12,587 nt of DNA. Origin: DATJZG01 sp035499295 (GTDB taxonomy: Bacteria; Myxococcota; Myxococcia; Myxococcales; Anaeromyxobacteraceae). Made by a program: the position numbers and the translations under genes. The stretch lies in assembly GCA_035499295.1 (NCBI GenBank), contig DATJZG010000099.1:1-12587 (forward strand), written 5' to 3'. The notes beneath the pieces were generated by a model. That model ran no database searches and had not been told where the DNA came from. It was given only the letters and a program-made list of their open reading frames with translations. Positions 12,503-12,587 of this stretch are shown piece by piece; the first letter of the stretch is position 1; each line of letters begins with the position of its first letter.

Positions 12503-12587
12503 GAGTCGGAGGGGGAAGCAAGAAACCCTAAGCGGGACGCGCCGTTACCCTGTATCCCCGCGTTATCCCTCGGTTCCCATGTGCCGC
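12503..12587. other. Sequence beyond the att core, possible arm-type repeats
   Basis: 85 bp without a gene. Three similar motifs occur: GTTACCCT (12544-12551), GTATCCCC (12552-12559) and GTTATCCCT (12562-12570). They could be integrase arm sites, but the copies are short and the window ends here. Confidence 0.3.

Noticed and set aside
12480..12560. A complete tRNA on the minus strand, because GCGGGGA followed by TA (12560-12552) can pair with the acceptor strand
   Set aside because: The T-stem cannot form, and no anticodon or D-arm of the right size is found. The acceptor pairing looks accidental.
12544..12570. Resemblance to a homing-endonuclease (I-SceI-like) site in the TTACCCTG...TTATCCCT motif
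   Set aside because: The order and spacing do not match the real 18-bp site. Short repeated motifs near an att core explain it better.
1..12587. CRISPR array, rRNA operon, complete tRNA, known riboswitch
   Set aside because: No regularly spaced direct repeats of CRISPR type and no rRNA-like or recognised riboswitch sequence were seen on either strand. Only a tRNA 3' fragment is present.

Overview
The window is GC-rich DNA from a bacterium that I cannot place precisely. The gene content (a secreted calcineurin-like phosphoesterase, a TusA/DsrE/MetE-type set, an FlK-like thioesterase and worn insertion sequences) would fit an environmental lineage such as Myxococcota, Methylomirabilota/Rokubacteria or a neighbouring phylum. 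That placement is inference only.

Left part (1-5428): four intact or partial genes plus one broken transposase. On the minus strand is a secreted metallophosphoesterase cut by the window start, then a small unknown protein (86 aa) behind a leader that occurs a second time near 7200. A remnant of an IS256-family element (about 2187-2893), frameshifted and 3'-truncated, abuts the stop codon of the next gene. A compact minus-strand operon follows (5046 down to 2896): a TusA-like protein, a DsrE-family protein, and a fusion of a second TusA-like domain to a MetE-type zinc methyltransferase core. Both TusA-like domains have Cys-Gly where classical TusA has Cys-Pro, and both share an Ala-Trp-Cys-Arg motif. 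This set is the most interesting metabolic unit in the window.

Middle (5429-7161): an apparently complete IS1182-type element with a full-length transposase and imperfect 20-bp terminal inverted repeats. Its right end cut off the second copy of the leader/MSK gene. From 7162 to about 7957 there is no convincing gene, but the stretch holds the repeat copy, a perfect 16-bp-stem hairpin, tandem GGGGTTCAA motifs and a cluster of GCGACA motifs with a 12-bp palindrome.

Right part (7958-12587): a HigA-like antidote gene (minus) preceded by what may be only the tail of its toxin, an FlK-type acyl-CoA thioesterase (plus), then an integration module. In that module an orphan ParB-like protein (minus) diverges from a putative ribbon-helix-helix protein, an excisionase-like HTH protein and a tyrosine integrase (plus). 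The divergent promoters appear to share one -10 region. The integrase gene runs through an intrinsic terminator that reads leftwards and ends inside a 23-bp copy of the 3' end of a tRNA, best matched to tRNA-Gly. No tRNA 5' half follows to the right, so this looks like an attP-type or tandem-element junction and not a simple chromosomal attL.
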